6,354 bases of DNA, from NCBI GenBank assembly GCA_903892365.1, contig CAITIF010000423.1, positions 1 through 6,354 on the forward strand, given 5' to 3'. The notes beneath the pieces are model-generated. The model had not been told where the DNA came from and did no database searches. It saw only the letters and a program-made list of their open reading frames with translations. Within the stretch, counting starts at the first letter, position 1; each line of letters begins with the position of its first letter. Positions 1 to 5,989 of the stretch are shown here, piece after piece. Made by a program: the position numbers and the translations under genes. Origin of the DNA: an uncultured Pirellula sp. Lineage in GTDB: Bacteria > Planctomycetota > Planctomycetia > Pirellulales > Pirellulaceae.

Positions 1-398
1 AGGTACGTGTCCGAATGTTCGTAACCTGGCGCACAACAGCATAGAAGCACAAGATCTTCATCGCCATCGTTAAGTATCTGATGAATTTGGCCAGGCGGGA
101 TAGCAATCGCATCCCCCGTTGTAACGCGGCACGTACGATTCCCTAAGGTCATGACGCCCGTTCCACGCGTGATGAAGTAGATCTCTTCGGTAACCTTGTG
201 ATAATGCAATTCTGTCAACAAGCCTGGCCCGATAGTAGCCTCGGCCAGGCTTTGATTGCGGATCAACGAATTGCGATGGGACAACAGCTCCCGAATGCCC
301 GATCCATCTTTGGTAATGAAGGACGGGCAGTCGGACAATGGAATGATATCCATTTCGGATTTCGTCGCGTTGCCGTTGACTGGTTCAGGTTTCATCAT
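1..398 (-). CDS. Cupin domain protein (Cupin_2 type), C-terminus cut by window edge
   Basis: A small single-domain cupin; 132 residues are visible and the C-terminal end lies beyond the left edge. Both cupin motifs are intact. Motif 1 fits G-X5-HXH-X4-E-X6-G exactly: G59, H65, H67, E72, G79. Motif 2 fits G-X5-PXG-X2-H-X3-N exactly: G95, P101, G103, H106, N110. H65, H67, E72 and H106 are the expected metal ligands. The visible tail (CCAPGYEHSDTY) resembles the end of mannose-6-phosphate-isomerase-like cupins, usually about 120-150 residues long, so little is probably missing. No signal peptide is seen, so it is probably cytoplasmic. Two adjacent ATG codons (398 and 395) can start it; the first is 10 nt from a TAAGG ribosome site overlapping the M13 stop codon. 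The M13 peptidase gene ends 12 bp upstream on the same strand, suggesting co-transcription. The substrate cannot be told: cupins of this type include isomerases, dioxygenases and sugar-binding proteins. Confidence 0.9.
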   Translation of the reverse strand, partial: MMKPEPVNGNATKSEMDIIPLSDCPSFITKDGSGIRELLSHRNSLIRNQSLAEATIGPGLLTELHYHKVTEEIYFITRGTGVMTLGNRTCRVTTGDAIAIPPGQIHQILNDGDEDLVLLCCCAPGYEHSDTY

Positions 399-408
399 AA
401 GGCAAAAA

Positions 409-413
409 CCTTA
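409..413 (-). promoter_or_regulatory. Ribosome binding site of the cupin gene, overlapping the M13 stop codon
   Basis: On the minus strand TAAGG lies 10 nt before the first ATG of the cupin gene. Its TAA is also the stop codon of the M13 peptidase gene. Termination of the upstream gene and initiation of the downstream one are therefore closely spaced, which fits translational coupling. The match to the Shine-Dalgarno consensus is short (AAGG). Confidence 0.45.
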
Positions 414-2528
414 CCAGATCCTTACACGATCGGCCTCGGGAAGAAACATTTTCGAACCTTCCGAGATGCCGAATGCCTTATAGAATTCATCCAGATTCGA
501 AACGATCCCGTTGCAACGGTATTGGCTGGGCGAATGAGGGTCCGTCATCAATCGCTTCAGCATTTCTTGATCGCGGTACTTGCGACGCCAAACCTGAGCC
601 CAACCGATAAAGAACCGTTGATCGCCAGTAAAACCATCGATCACAGGGGCTTCTTTGCCCTCCAGCGACAACTGGTAGGCGGTGTATGCAACGCTCATTC
701 CACCCAAGTCTCCGATATTCTCACCCAGAGTTAGGCTGCCGTTGACCTTGGAGTTTGGCAGTGGCGAATAGGCATCATATTGGGAGACCAACTGAGCGGA
801 CCGTGCCTTAAACTCTTCCTTGTCTTTTTCCGTCCACCAATCACGAAGGTTCCCCTTTCCGTCGAACTGAGCACCGGAATCATCGAATCCATGGCTGATT
901 TCGTGACCAATCACTGCACCGATGGCACCATAATTGATGGCATCATCCGCATCCAAATTGAAAAAGGGTGGTTGCAAAATGGCAGCCGGAAAAACAATCT
1001 CATTCATGGTGGGATTGTAGTAGGCATTGACCGTCTGAGGGGGCATGAACCACTCGTTACGATTGATGGGCTTGCCCAGTTTTCCAATCTGATACGCTCG
1101 TTCAAATTCCGCAATTTTAAGCAAGTTAGCTACGATGTTATCAGGCACGATTTCCACGGAAGAGTAATCTTTCCATGTGTCGGGGTAACCAATCTTCGGA
1201 GTGAAAAGAGCCAACTTTTGCAAAGCTTCCGCTTTGGTTCCATTGCCCATCCAAGCCAGCTTCTTGATCCGATTTTCAAAGGCGACCATCAGGTTCTTAA
1301 CGAGCGCGTTCATCTTCACCTTGGCTTTCGGTGAAAAATATCGCTCCACATAAAGCTGGCCAACCGGCATTCCTAACAAGCCATTGCAAGCATCCACACC
1401 ACGCCGCCAAAGCGGTTCTTGTTCGGTGACGCCGCTCAGAGTTGTTTCGTGAAAATCAAAGTGCATTTTCTCCAGCGATTCCGTCAACAACGGGGCAAAC
1501 GAATCGATGGTTTGGAACGCAAGGTAGGCCTTAAGCGTTTCGACGTCGGTCGATTGAATCAGATCCGACGCTCCCGCAAAGAAGCTTGGTTGGCCTACAA
1601 TCAGATCAGACGCACCAGGCAATCCGGCAGCTTTCGCGTAATTGGCCCAAAGCAAGCCCGAGTACTTGGATCCGAACTCGGACGACGGCATTTTGTTGTA
1701 GCCTTTAACAGGATCCCGCAGTTCCACTTGGGACCACTGGGATTTTGCAAAGGCGGTCTCCAAGGCCAAAATCTTGGTTGCAAATCCGCTTGGATCGTTC
1801 CAACCAATTTGACCTAACATGGATTCAATGAACGCCACATACGCCTTTCGCGTTTTGGTTTTTTGCTCATCGTCCAGCAGATAATAATCGCGATCTGGCA
1901 AGCTGATACCATCTTGATTGACATAGATCGCATACTGATCAGAACGACGCGCATCGGGCTCCACGTAAAAGCTCAAGAAGCTACCAATACCTTGGCCCGA
2001 CAGCTTGCCTGCCACCTCGGCAAGTTGCGCTTTATCTTGAACGGATCGAATCGATTGAAGCTGGCTTTCGATCGGCTTCAGTCCCAGTTCGTTGCGTCGG
2101 GAAATGTTGGTGTACGATCGATAGAAGTCACCCACTTGCTTTGCGATCGGCGATGGCTTGGGATCTGCACCTGCCTCTTCGATGATCTTCTTGATGGCAG
2201 CTTTGGTTTCAATATCCAGGATCGTAAAGGATCCATAGTTGGACTGGTCCGAAGGGATCGGGGTATCTGATAACCACTTTCCATTCACATGCCGGAAGAA
2301 GTCTTCCGAGGCTGGAACCGACCGATCAAAGTGTTGCAGTTCAACGCCAGAGACCAGCCCTTGGGGTGATGCCTCTTGAGCAGAAACGTTCTCTGGAAAA
2401 ACTGCTGTTTGAAAAAAGATGGCTGGCAAAATCACTGCCGGCAAAACGCTGACGGCAGCGATCGAATGTGCCACCAACGCTTTGAACGTACCGACGGACT
2501 GACTTCTGGAATGAAACTGACTTGGCAT
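411..2528 (-). CDS. Exported M13 family (neprilysin/PepO-type) zinc endopeptidase
   Basis: A 705-residue zinc metalloendopeptidase of MEROPS family M13, which cleaves peptides outside the cytoplasm. The N-terminal M13 domain starts near residue 67 (FDRSVPASEDFFRHVNGKWL) and the catalytic domain covers about 500-702. Visible catalytic residues are the HEISH zinc motif (H542, E543, H546), the third ligand E603 with D607 in GENIGDLGG, the substrate-binding N501-A502-Y503, and H665/R671 in HSPSQYR, matching neprilysin H711/R717. The protein ends in the family-typical terminal Trp. All key residues are present, so it should be active. Residues 1-50 form a long signal peptide (basic start, hydrophobic stretch about 17-44, VSA-Q cleavage site). 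I chose ATG 2528. The frame stays open to a TTG at 2597, but that codon lies inside an inserted repeat element and has only a stop codon before it. No strong ribosome site precedes 2528. The cupin gene follows after 12 bp. The exact substrate is unknown. Confidence 0.95.
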   Translation of the reverse strand: MPSQFHSRSQSVGTFKALVAHSIAAVSVLPAVILPAIFFQTAVFPENVSAQEASPQGLVSGVELQHFDRSVPASEDFFRHVNGKWLSDTPIPSDQSNYGSFTILDIETKAAIKKIIEEAGADPKPSPIAKQVGDFYRSYTNISRRNELGLKPIESQLQSIRSVQDKAQLAEVAGKLSGQGIGSFLSFYVEPDARRSDQYAIYVNQDGISLPDRDYYLLDDEQKTKTRKAYVAFIESMLGQIGWNDPSGFATKILALETAFAKSQWSQVELRDPVKGYNKMPSSEFGSKYSGLLWANYAKAAGLPGASDLIVGQPSFFAGASDLIQSTDVETLKAYLAFQTIDSFAPLLTESLEKMHFDFHETTLSGVTEQEPLWRRGVDACNGLLGMPVGQLYVERYFSPKAKVKMNALVKNLMVAFENRIKKLAWMGNGTKAEALQKLALFTPKIGYPDTWKDYSSVEIVPDNIVANLLKIAEFERAYQIGKLGKPINRNEWFMPPQTVNAYYNPTMNEIVFPAAILQPPFFNLDADDAINYGAIGAVIGHEISHGFDDSGAQFDGKGNLRDWWTEKDKEEFKARSAQLVSQYDAYSPLPNSKVNGSLTLGENIGDLGGMSVAYTAYQLSLEGKEAPVIDGFTGDQRFFIGWAQVWRRKYRDQEMLKRLMTDPHSPSQYRCNGIVSNLDEFYKAFGISEGSKMFLPEADRVRIW

Positions 2529-2574
2529 GTTTAAAATCGTTTGTGGAATGATGTTTCTCAAAAAATGGGGGTAA

Positions 2575-2584
2575 CGTTTAGGCT
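2575..2584 (+). repeat. Left copy of 10-bp direct repeat (putative target-site duplication)
   Basis: CGTTTAGGCT occurs here and again at 2706-2715. The two copies sit exactly outside the terminal inverted repeats of the 121-bp element between them, as expected for a target-site duplication made on insertion. Confidence 0.7.
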
Positions 2585-2705
2585 CAATAACGTTCAATTA
2601 ATCGTTTAACAGTCAGCCGAAGGCGTACTTGCTGCCATTCACGTACGCCTACGGCTGACGTTAAAACGAAATCTTTGCTGCTGAATGCTTCATTGAACGG
2701 TATTG
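2585..2705. mobile_element. 121-bp MITE-like element with terminal inverted repeats and internal hairpin
   Basis: A short non-coding element between the DUF1080 and M13 genes. Its ends are 14-bp inverted repeats: CAATAACGTTCAAT (2585-2598) and ATTGAACGGTATTG (2692-2705), matching at 13 of 14 positions. Inside is a second inverted repeat (2612-2628 with 2643-2659, 16 of 17 paired, 14-nt loop), extended outward by GTTTAAC/GTTAAAAC with a bulge. A perfect 10-bp direct repeat flanks the element. No transposase is encoded, so it would depend on an enzyme supplied elsewhere. It separates two same-strand genes and its hairpin could slow transcription between them, but no T-run follows it on either strand. 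It also carries the spurious TTG that lengthens the M13 frame. Mobility is inferred from structure; no family name is assigned. Confidence 0.7.
2612..2659. repeat. Internal hairpin of the MITE-like element
   Basis: The arms are GTCAGCCGAAGGCGTAC (2612-2628) and GTACGCCTACGGCTGAC (2643-2659), with one A-A mismatch in 17 positions and a 14-nt loop. This is among the strongest stems in the window and is probably a dispersed palindrome of this genome. Confidence 0.8.
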
Positions 2706-2715
2706 CGTTTAGGCT
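2706..2715 (+). repeat. Right copy of 10-bp direct repeat, overlapping the DUF1080 stop codon
   Basis: The second CGTTTAGGCT copy. Its last two bases (2714-2715) are part of the stop codon TAG of the minus-strand DUF1080 gene (2716-2714). The insertion therefore duplicated a target covering the gene's last codon boundary without changing the protein. Confidence 0.7.
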
Positions 2716-3532
2716 ATGGCAATTCGCGAATCTTGATATCCTTGAACTCGACCGGTGCTCCTTCGGATTCTAGGCACAAGTACCCTTCAGCAGGATCGGC
2801 TTCTTTGCCACCGGACACCTCGTGCCCGTTCACCCATAGTCGCACTTCACCGTTAATAGCCCGAACGTAGTAGTGATTCCATTGCGGCGAACCGAGGCTG
2901 TGCTTCGATTTTGGAAAGCTTCGCGACCCGTCGGGTGAAAGAGGTGCAAAGGGCTTCAGCTTGGACTTTCCAACTGGGAAGATATCGCCATTGGTAGAGA
3001 ACCAATCGGCTTTTTTGCCGCTCGATTTTTCAAACTGAGCCGTGTACCCATGGTCCAAGACTTGTACTTCAATCCCCGCATTCGGTAATGCATTAGGAGG
3101 AAGCTTTTCAAGTGCCTGTTCCGGCGTCCAAAGAAAGAAGCCGGAATTGCCACCTTCGGACAGATGTCGCCAGGAACCAACGAATTCGAGATTTTTGTAT
3201 TTCTTTTTGGACCGCAAGACCCCGACAGGCAACCCAGTGCAATGAACTTGGTTGCCATCCCAAACCCAAGTATCTTCATTGCAATTGGCTTTCACAAAGT
3301 CCTCTTTGCCAACAGTGACCCAATCGGATCCTGTGGTATCAATGAAGACTGGGTACGAGCCTGCCGTTGGAGCCGCGGAACTCGGTGGGGTCGCCACTTG
3401 GGGCTTGGATTCTTGTCCAGCAGCTGCACTGCACAAGCATGCGGCAACCAAAAGGCCAAGAGATGCAAGGGATCGGGGCGTTCGAACGATCGCCTCTCCT
3501 TGAAAAGTTAATCGAGGGAAATGAAAACTCAT
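2714..3532 (-). CDS. Secreted DUF1080 / 3-keto-disaccharide hydrolase-like domain protein
   Basis: A 272-residue exported protein with one DUF1080 domain (Pfam PF06439, '3-keto-disaccharide hydrolase'), a concanavalin-like beta-sandwich fold much expanded in planctomycetes and linked to sugar or glycoside turnover. Family landmarks in order are GGNSGFFLW (127-135), GIEVQVLD (153-160), WNHYYVRA (218-225), the LWVNG strand (232-236), GYLCLESEG (250-258) and the C-terminal FKDIKIREL (263-271). Residues 20-39 form a signal peptide. V29-A30-A31-C32 fits a lipobox, so it may be a lipoprotein; signal peptidase I cleavage after the AAA at 36-38 is the alternative. A low-complexity Pro/Ser/Ala linker (about 43-58) precedes the domain. 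The frame stays open upstream to 3640, but ATG 3532 has an AGAGAGG ribosome site 9 nt before it and gives a normal signal peptide. The 3' end abuts the MITE-like element. Enzyme activity is not proven for most family members, so the reaction is uncertain. Confidence 0.9.
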   Translation of the reverse strand: MSFHFPRLTFQGEAIVRTPRSLASLGLLVAACLCSAAAGQESKPQVATPPSSAAPTAGSYPVFIDTTGSDWVTVGKEDFVKANCNEDTWVWDGNQVHCTGLPVGVLRSKKKYKNLEFVGSWRHLSEGGNSGFFLWTPEQALEKLPPNALPNAGIEVQVLDHGYTAQFEKSSGKKADWFSTNGDIFPVGKSKLKPFAPLSPDGSRSFPKSKHSLGSPQWNHYYVRAINGEVRLWVNGHEVSGGKEADPAEGYLCLESEGAPVEFKDIKIRELP

Positions 3533-3541
3533 GAGCGAATA

Positions 3542-3548
3542 CCTCTCT
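3542..3548 (-). promoter_or_regulatory. Ribosome binding site that fixes the DUF1080 start
   Basis: AGAGAGG on the minus strand lies 9 nt before ATG 3532. It supports this start over the longer in-frame option at 3640, which would place charged, non-signal-like sequence before the signal peptide. Confidence 0.6.
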
Positions 3549-3644
3549 GCCAAAACGCTTGAGCAGCGTTCGTTAGCGAACATGATGTGATCTAAAATGG
3601 GTCGGGCACTGGCCGAAAGACCACGTGCCGGGAAGACCATTCAC

Positions 3645-3653
3645 AGTATAGCA
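3645..3653 (-). promoter_or_regulatory. Candidate extended -10 promoter of the DUF1080 gene
   Basis: On the minus strand the sequence reads TGCTATACT, an extended -10 element (TGn followed by TATACT, 5 of 6 to consensus). Transcription would start near 3638, leaving a leader of about 105 nt before ATG 3532. There is no good -35 match, which extended -10 promoters can tolerate. The call rests on sequence similarity only. Confidence 0.35.
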
Positions 3654-3676
3654 GATCCCGCATTGCAGATCCCGCA
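3651..3676 (+). repeat. 12-bp direct repeat with 14-bp period in the divergent promoter region
   Basis: GCAGATCCCGCA occurs at 3651-3662 and again, identical, at 3665-3676, separated by TT. The repeat overlaps the TG of the candidate extended -10 and covers the -10 to -35 zone for the minus-strand gene. It could be a tandem binding site for a regulator acting on one or both divergent genes. A 14-bp period is not a whole number of helical turns, so a simple duplication is also possible. Confidence 0.5.
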
Positions 3677-3858
3677 CACCGCATATCAACCCACGAGATA
3701 TCGTTGGTACGCACCCCGCAAAGTTGAAATGCACAGATTCCCTGCGTTTTTCGGTCTTCGATTATTTTGGCAAAGTCTCTAGACTACCGGTCGGTTTGTC
3801 AACTGAGCGATGTCAATGCAGAGGCGGATTGCCTCGCACCCCAGGTATTTGTTTCGAA

Positions 3859-3863
3859 TGGAG
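3859..3863 (+). promoter_or_regulatory. Ribosome binding site that fixes the CFA synthase start
   Basis: TGGAG ends 8 nt before ATG 3872. It favours this start over the TTG at 3767, which would add 35 residues unlike the usual family N-terminus. Confidence 0.55.
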
Positions 3864-3871
3864 TCGATGGA

Positions 3872-5197
3872 ATGGCCAGCTTCTTTTCTGCGGAAACCCA
3901 ATTAAACTCGATCCGTGACTTATTGAAGTCGGTCGCGGAACCGCTTGATCTGAACGTATCGGTGCGGCTATGGAACGGCGAAGTCATTCCGCTGGGGGCC
4001 AACGCTGACGGTAAGTTTGTCATCAGTTTGTCCGGCCCAGGCGTTATCGGCAGCATGATGCGACGACCCACCTTGGAGATGCTGGTTCGACTATACGCCA
4101 CGGGCCATATCGACTTCGAAGGTGGCGACTTAATCGACTTCTCAGAAGCTCTCAAAACCAAACGATCCAACCGCGCACGTTTGAAAAAGATTAGCAAAAT
4201 CATGCTAGCTAAAAAGACGCTCCCCTTCCTTTTTGCGAAAACGGAAGTGGCCGATCTGAAAGATGGGTTCCGCGACGACATGGTGGGCCGAGACGAATCG
4301 AAACGCAAAAACACCGACTACATTCAGTTTCACTACGATGTGGGCAACGAATTCTACAAGTTGTTTTTGGGTTCCGAAATGGTCTACACCTGCGCCTACT
4401 TTAAGGACTGGTCCAATTCTCTCGATCAAGCCCAACACGACAAACTGGATATCATCTGCCGCAAGCTTCGACTTGAACCAGGCGAGCGCATGTTGGATAT
4501 CGGCTGTGGTTGGGGTGGACTCATTTGCCACGCAGCACAGCACTACGGCGTCAAAGCACACGGAATCACTCTGTCGCAAGAACAATACGAATATGCGAAG
4601 GCCAAAATCGAACGACTTGGCTTATCGGATCGAGTGACCGTGGAAATATGCGACTATGCGGATCACCAAGGGAGCTACGACAAGATCTCCAGCATTGGAA
4701 TGTCGGAGCACATCGGCACGGCAAACTATCCGCGGTACTTCAATAAAATCAACTCCTTGCTCCGAGACCGAGGGTTGGTTCTGAATCATGCGATTGCACG
4801 TAGTGCGAAACCATCAAAACGCATTGCGGCGCGGATCCGTCCTGAACGCAAGTTCCTTTTGAAGTACATTTTCCCAGGCTCGGAACTGATCCCAGTCGGA
4901 ACCACTACCGAAGTTCTCGAACGAACCGGCTTCGAAGTTCACGACGTCGAATCCTGGCGCGAGCACTATGCGATCACAACGCGTTTCTGGTGCAAGAATC
5001 TCTCTGCCAACAAGGAAAGAGCGATCGAATTGGTGGGGGCGGAACGGTATCGACTTTGGGTCGCATACTTAGCGGGTGCATCAGGTGGCTTCACCGCCGG
5101 ATCTATCAAGATCTACCAAGTCGTAGCGAGCAAAAAGGCAGGCAAGGGTGTATCAGGAATGCCTCCAACCCGCGACTACATTTATCGCGCTGCGTGA
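3872..5197 (+). CDS. cfa: Cyclopropane-fatty-acyl-phospholipid synthase family SAM methyltransferase
   Basis: A 441-residue enzyme of the CFA synthase / mycolic acid cyclopropane synthase family. These enzymes move a methylene group from S-adenosylmethionine onto the double bond of unsaturated acyl chains in membrane phospholipids. An N-terminal lipid-binding-like domain (about 10-100, with LNVSVRLWNGEVIPLG) precedes the methyltransferase domain (about 145-430). The SAM loop is LDIGCGWGG (208-216). Residues matching the active-site/bicarbonate site of characterised members are C174 (YTCAYFKDW), E279 (GMSEHIG), H306 (LNHAIA) and Y366 (EHYAITTRFW). The pattern resembles E. coli Cfa (YSCAYWKD, GMFEHVG, LLHTIG). 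Length is close to the usual 380-440. There is no signal peptide or membrane span; family members work at the inner face of the membrane. ATG 3872 is preferred over TTG 3767 because of the TGGAG site. The gene stands alone, divergent from DUF1080. No clear sigma-70 promoter was seen. A related methyltransferase making branched or other modified lipids cannot be excluded. Confidence 0.93.
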   Translation: MASFFSAETQLNSIRDLLKSVAEPLDLNVSVRLWNGEVIPLGANADGKFVISLSGPGVIGSMMRRPTLEMLVRLYATGHIDFEGGDLIDFSEALKTKRSNRARLKKISKIMLAKKTLPFLFAKTEVADLKDGFRDDMVGRDESKRKNTDYIQFHYDVGNEFYKLFLGSEMVYTCAYFKDWSNSLDQAQHDKLDIICRKLRLEPGERMLDIGCGWGGLICHAAQHYGVKAHGITLSQEQYEYAKAKIERLGLSDRVTVEICDYADHQGSYDKISSIGMSEHIGTANYPRYFNKINSLLRDRGLVLNHAIARSAKPSKRIAARIRPERKFLLKYIFPGSELIPVGTTTEVLERTGFEVHDVESWREHYAITTRFWCKNLSANKERAIELVGAERYRLWVAYLAGASGGFTAGSIKIYQVVASKKAGKGVSGMPPTRDYIYRAA

Positions 5198-5269
5198 TGC
5201 TCAGTATCCGGCCAGCAAAAATGTTCACGGATTAGCCTTCAATCCATTTGCAATCGCGCGAGTGACCAT

Positions 5270-5295
5270 CTCGGGCGCTTCTTGTTGCACCCGAG
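5270..5295. terminator. Weak hairpin downstream of the CFA gene, possible transcription terminator
   Basis: CTCGGG (5270-5275) pairs with CCCGAG (5290-5295) across a 14-nt loop, 73 bp after the CFA stop codon. No T-run follows, so if it ends transcription it is not a classical intrinsic terminator. Confidence 0.25.
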
Positions 5296-5322
5296 TCCGG
5301 GTATTCCGTAGGAATCTAAGCC

Positions 5323-5362
5323 TGTAGCCGGCGGCCGAGCGTCAGCGACACCGCCGGTTACA
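5323..5362. repeat. REP-like palindrome (GTAGCCGGCGG type)
   Basis: TGTAGCCGGCGG (5323-5334) pairs with CCGCCGGTTACA (5351-5362) over 12 bp with one G-T pair, around a 16-nt loop containing GAGCGTCAGCGAC. It is very GC-rich compared with its surroundings. It has the look of a repetitive extragenic palindrome placed after a gene; its copy number cannot be judged from this window. Confidence 0.6.
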
Positions 5363-5378
5363 CGTCAATTCGCTCATT

Positions 5379-5395
5379 GCACCCCAACGGGGTGC
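5379..5395. repeat. Perfect 7-bp hairpin with 3-nt loop
   Basis: GCACCCC, loop AAC, then GGGGTGC. This is a compact, stable hairpin 16 bp after the REP-like palindrome. There is no T-run, so it is more likely another dispersed palindrome than a terminator. Confidence 0.6.
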
Positions 5396-5431
5396 CAGCA
5401 GTAAAGCGCTGACCCAACCGATCTCGCGGAA

Positions 5432-5458
5432 GGCAAAAAGGTGTCAGTAACGAATGGC
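5432..5458 (+). repeat. AAAAAGGTGTCAG-family repeat, copy A
   Basis: A 27-bp unit reading CAAAAAGGTGTCAGTAACG in its core, identical at 23 of 27 positions to copy B at 5846-5872. GTGTCA and TGGCAC within it can pair as a small hairpin. The sequence after it (CACTTAATC) also resembles the sequence after copy B. Confidence 0.7.
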
Positions 5459-5657
5459 ACTTAATCCAACGAAAACCATTGATTCTCTAGGTTTGTCTTG
5501 ATCTCTTGGCATGGTCATCAAGGTATACGACTTTGGTCTTCGTTTGACCAATCGCGGTTCGTATCTATCCGGCTGGTTTCTAACGACATGTTTTAGCAAC
5601 AGCCCAGCAGCGATTAAGAAAATCACGCGTGATCTTCAAAAGTCAAGAAACGGTTCC

Positions 5658-5701
5658 TGACGCCTTTTCGCTGCTTGACACCTTTTTGCTGCTCTGACAC
5701 C
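5658..5701 (-). repeat. Tandem array of three AAAAAGGTGTCA units in reverse orientation
   Basis: Written on the plus strand, TGACGCCTTTTCGCTGCT (5658) is followed by TGACACCTTTTTGCTGCTC (5676) and a third TGACACC (5695). The spacings are 18 and 19 bp. On the minus strand these are the GCAAAAAGGTGTCA core of copies A and B. The CAGGAACC sequence at the minus-strand end of the array matches the copy B extension (AAGGAACG) in part. Confidence 0.65.
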
Positions 5702-5717
5702 AACGATGCAATTTTTT

Positions 5718-5799
5718 GAAACACAGAGGCACAGAGTTCACAGAGGGGTGGAGTATCCGTGCGCGACTTATCTCTGTGTCCTCTGTGCCTCTGTGTTTC
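5718..5799. repeat. Large inverted repeat of the CACAGAGGCACAGAG type
   Basis: The 28-bp arms at 5718-5745 and 5772-5799 pair at 26 of 28 positions around a 26-nt loop, with a further TTTT/AAAA extension just outside. Each arm contains GAAACACAGAGGCACAGAG or its complement. Sequences of this kind are dispersed repeats in many bacterial phyla and yield the false peptide HRGTEDTE when translated, as seen here on the minus strand. They are non-coding and MITE-like. No flanking target duplication was found. Confidence 0.85.
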
Positions 5800-5845
5800 C
5801 AAAAGGACAGAGAACGGAATGAGGCCACACTACGCCTTTCAGGAA

Positions 5846-5872
5846 AGCAAAAAGGTGTAAGGAACGAATAGC
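5846..5872 (+). repeat. AAAAAGGTGTCAG-family repeat, copy B
   Basis: A 27-bp unit with core CAAAAAGGTGTAAGGAACG, matching copy A at 23 of 27 positions in the same orientation, 414 bp downstream. The following bases (5878-5899) resemble 6145-6172, so the repeated unit may be longer than 27 bp. Confidence 0.7.
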
Positions 5873-5989
5873 TCCGGCCACCTTATCGCCTTGCTCAAGA
5901 AATCAAATCTCAACTTGCAACCACCCAGTCGCACAAGTTCTCTGGTCCTTCGATGTCTCCCAGTACGAACGAAAGTACAAAAAGAGTTT

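Noticed and set aside
3496..3501. Strong AAGGAG Shine-Dalgarno-like site on the minus strand inside the DUF1080 signal region
   Set aside because: No ATG, GTG or TTG lies at a suitable distance in frame after it; ATC is the codon at the right spacing. The ATG at 3532 with its own AGAGAGG site is the better start.
3767..3871. N-terminal extension of the CFA synthase from a TTG start
   Set aside because: The 35 extra residues do not resemble the family N-terminus, and ATG 3872 has a properly spaced TGGAG site.
5533..5551. Stem-loop TTGGTC / GACCAA as a terminator or small RNA part
   Set aside because: The stem is only 6 bp, with no T-run and no adjacent promoter.
5444..5626. 60-codon minus-strand open frame with a hydrophobic start (MIFLIAAGLLLKHVV)
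   Set aside because: It starts with GTG without a convincing ribosome site, its remaining sequence is not protein-like, and it runs into repeat copy A. Treated as chance.
5622..5633. Perfect 12-bp palindrome ATCACGCGTGAT as an operator
   Set aside because: No gene start or promoter lies next to it, so there is nothing it would plainly control. A palindrome of this size can occur by chance.
5643..5828. 61-codon minus-strand open frame containing KHRGTEDTE
   Set aside because: It is the translation of the CACAGAG inverted repeat, a well-known source of false proteins.
5432..5872. CRISPR array
   Set aside because: The repeat copies are unevenly spaced, occur in both orientations and differ in sequence. 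There are no uniform spacers and no cas genes.
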